The notes beneath the pieces were generated by a model, which was given only the letters and a program-made list of their open reading frames with translations, did not search any database and was not told the origin of the DNA. A stretch of 5,552 nt of DNA from Synergistaceae bacterium (lineage in GTDB: Bacteria > Synergistota > Synergistia > Synergistales > Aminobacteriaceae), in contig JAITPZ010000171.1 of NCBI GenBank assembly GCA_031289165.1, positions 1 to 5,552 on the forward strand, in the 5' to 3' direction. The translations under genes and the position numbers were made by a program. How positions within the stretch are numbered: the first letter of the stretch is position 1; every line of letters begins with the position of its first letter. Positions 5,416 to 5,552 of the stretch are shown here, in pieces.

Positions 5416-5552
5416 ATGAAGAAGCTGTTGGCGGCAGTCGTGATGTTAGCGCTTTTCGTTTGTACCGGGCCTGTGTACGCGGCGTTTCCGGAGCAGCCCA
5501 TAACCCTTATCTGTCCCTGGGGAGCGGGCGGCGGCACCGATGCCGTGGCGCG
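5416..5552 (+). CDS. TctC/Bug-family tripartite tricarboxylate transporter binding protein (3' truncated by window)
   Basis: Only the first 45 codons are present. Residues 1-22 form a classical signal peptide: MKK, then a hydrophobic core, ending in VYA as a signal peptidase I site before AFPEQP. Cys16 is preceded by FV, a poor lipobox, so a lipoprotein is unlikely. The mature start, with PITLICPWGAGGGTDAVA at residues 28-45, is the hallmark N-terminus of TctC/Bug periplasmic proteins (consensus P-I-x-x-I-V-P-x-x-x-G-G-x-x-D), whose glycine-rich turn and Asp help bind carboxylates. Such proteins feed TctA/TctB permeases, whose genes commonly follow downstream. The ligand (citrate, other di- or tricarboxylates, amino acids, aromatic acids) cannot be predicted from this fragment. 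Start choice is firm because of AGGAGG and the signal peptide. Confidence 0.85.
   Translation, partial: MKKLLAAVVMLALFVCTGPVYAAFPEQPITLICPWGAGGGTDAVA

Noticed and set aside
1..5552. CRISPR arrays, tRNA or rRNA genes, insertion sequences, phage genes
   Set aside because: No regularly spaced repeats, cloverleaf sequences, transposase motifs or terminal inverted repeats were seen on either strand.

Overview
The window looks like a chromosomal piece of a GC-rich anaerobic bacterium. Genes are dense, run all on the plus strand, and have strongly GC-biased third codon positions; the gaps between transcription units are clearly AT-richer. An acid-resistance type amino-acid decarboxylase/antiporter pair sits next to a tripartite tricarboxylate transporter (TTT) binding protein and an RbsC-type ABC permease. 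This mix fits an amino-acid-fermenting lineage such as Synergistota, with Desulfovibrionaceae-like bacteria as an alternative. That placement is inferred from gene content and style only; no phylogenetic marker is present.

Layout. (1) 1-1039: the last codons of an unidentified upstream gene overlap, through an ATGA junction, a complete ribose/sugar-type ABC transporter permease. This is the distal end of an ABC importer operon. (2) 1040-1239: a gap holding a long imperfect stem-loop (1089-1168), probably the operon terminator, then an AT-rich stretch that should contain the promoter of the next unit. (3) 1240-5044: a two-gene operon of an AdiA-type arginine decarboxylase and an AdiC-type arginine/agmatine antiporter, one base apart (or overlapping by 8 nt if the GTG start is used). 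(4) 5045-5415: a 371-nt gap with a good sigma70-type promoter embedded in a 14-bp-arm dyad, a perfect 12-bp palindrome, a 10-bp direct repeat, and two mutually exclusive small hairpins just before a perfect AGGAGG ribosome binding site. (5) 5416-end: the start of a TctC/Bug-family periplasmic solute-binding protein, cut by the window edge.

How the genes work together. The antiporter should import arginine and export agmatine, while the cytoplasmic decarboxylase converts arginine to agmatine plus CO2 and consumes a proton per turnover. The cycle raises internal pH and, because the exchange is electrogenic, can build membrane potential, so it may serve acid survival or energy conservation. The ABC permease and the TctC protein belong to separate uptake systems whose other components lie outside the window.

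Nothing here is a clearly new system. The points most worth a second look are the regulatory architecture upstream of tctC, the long hairpin before adiA, and the extra C-terminal membrane segment of the antiporter.
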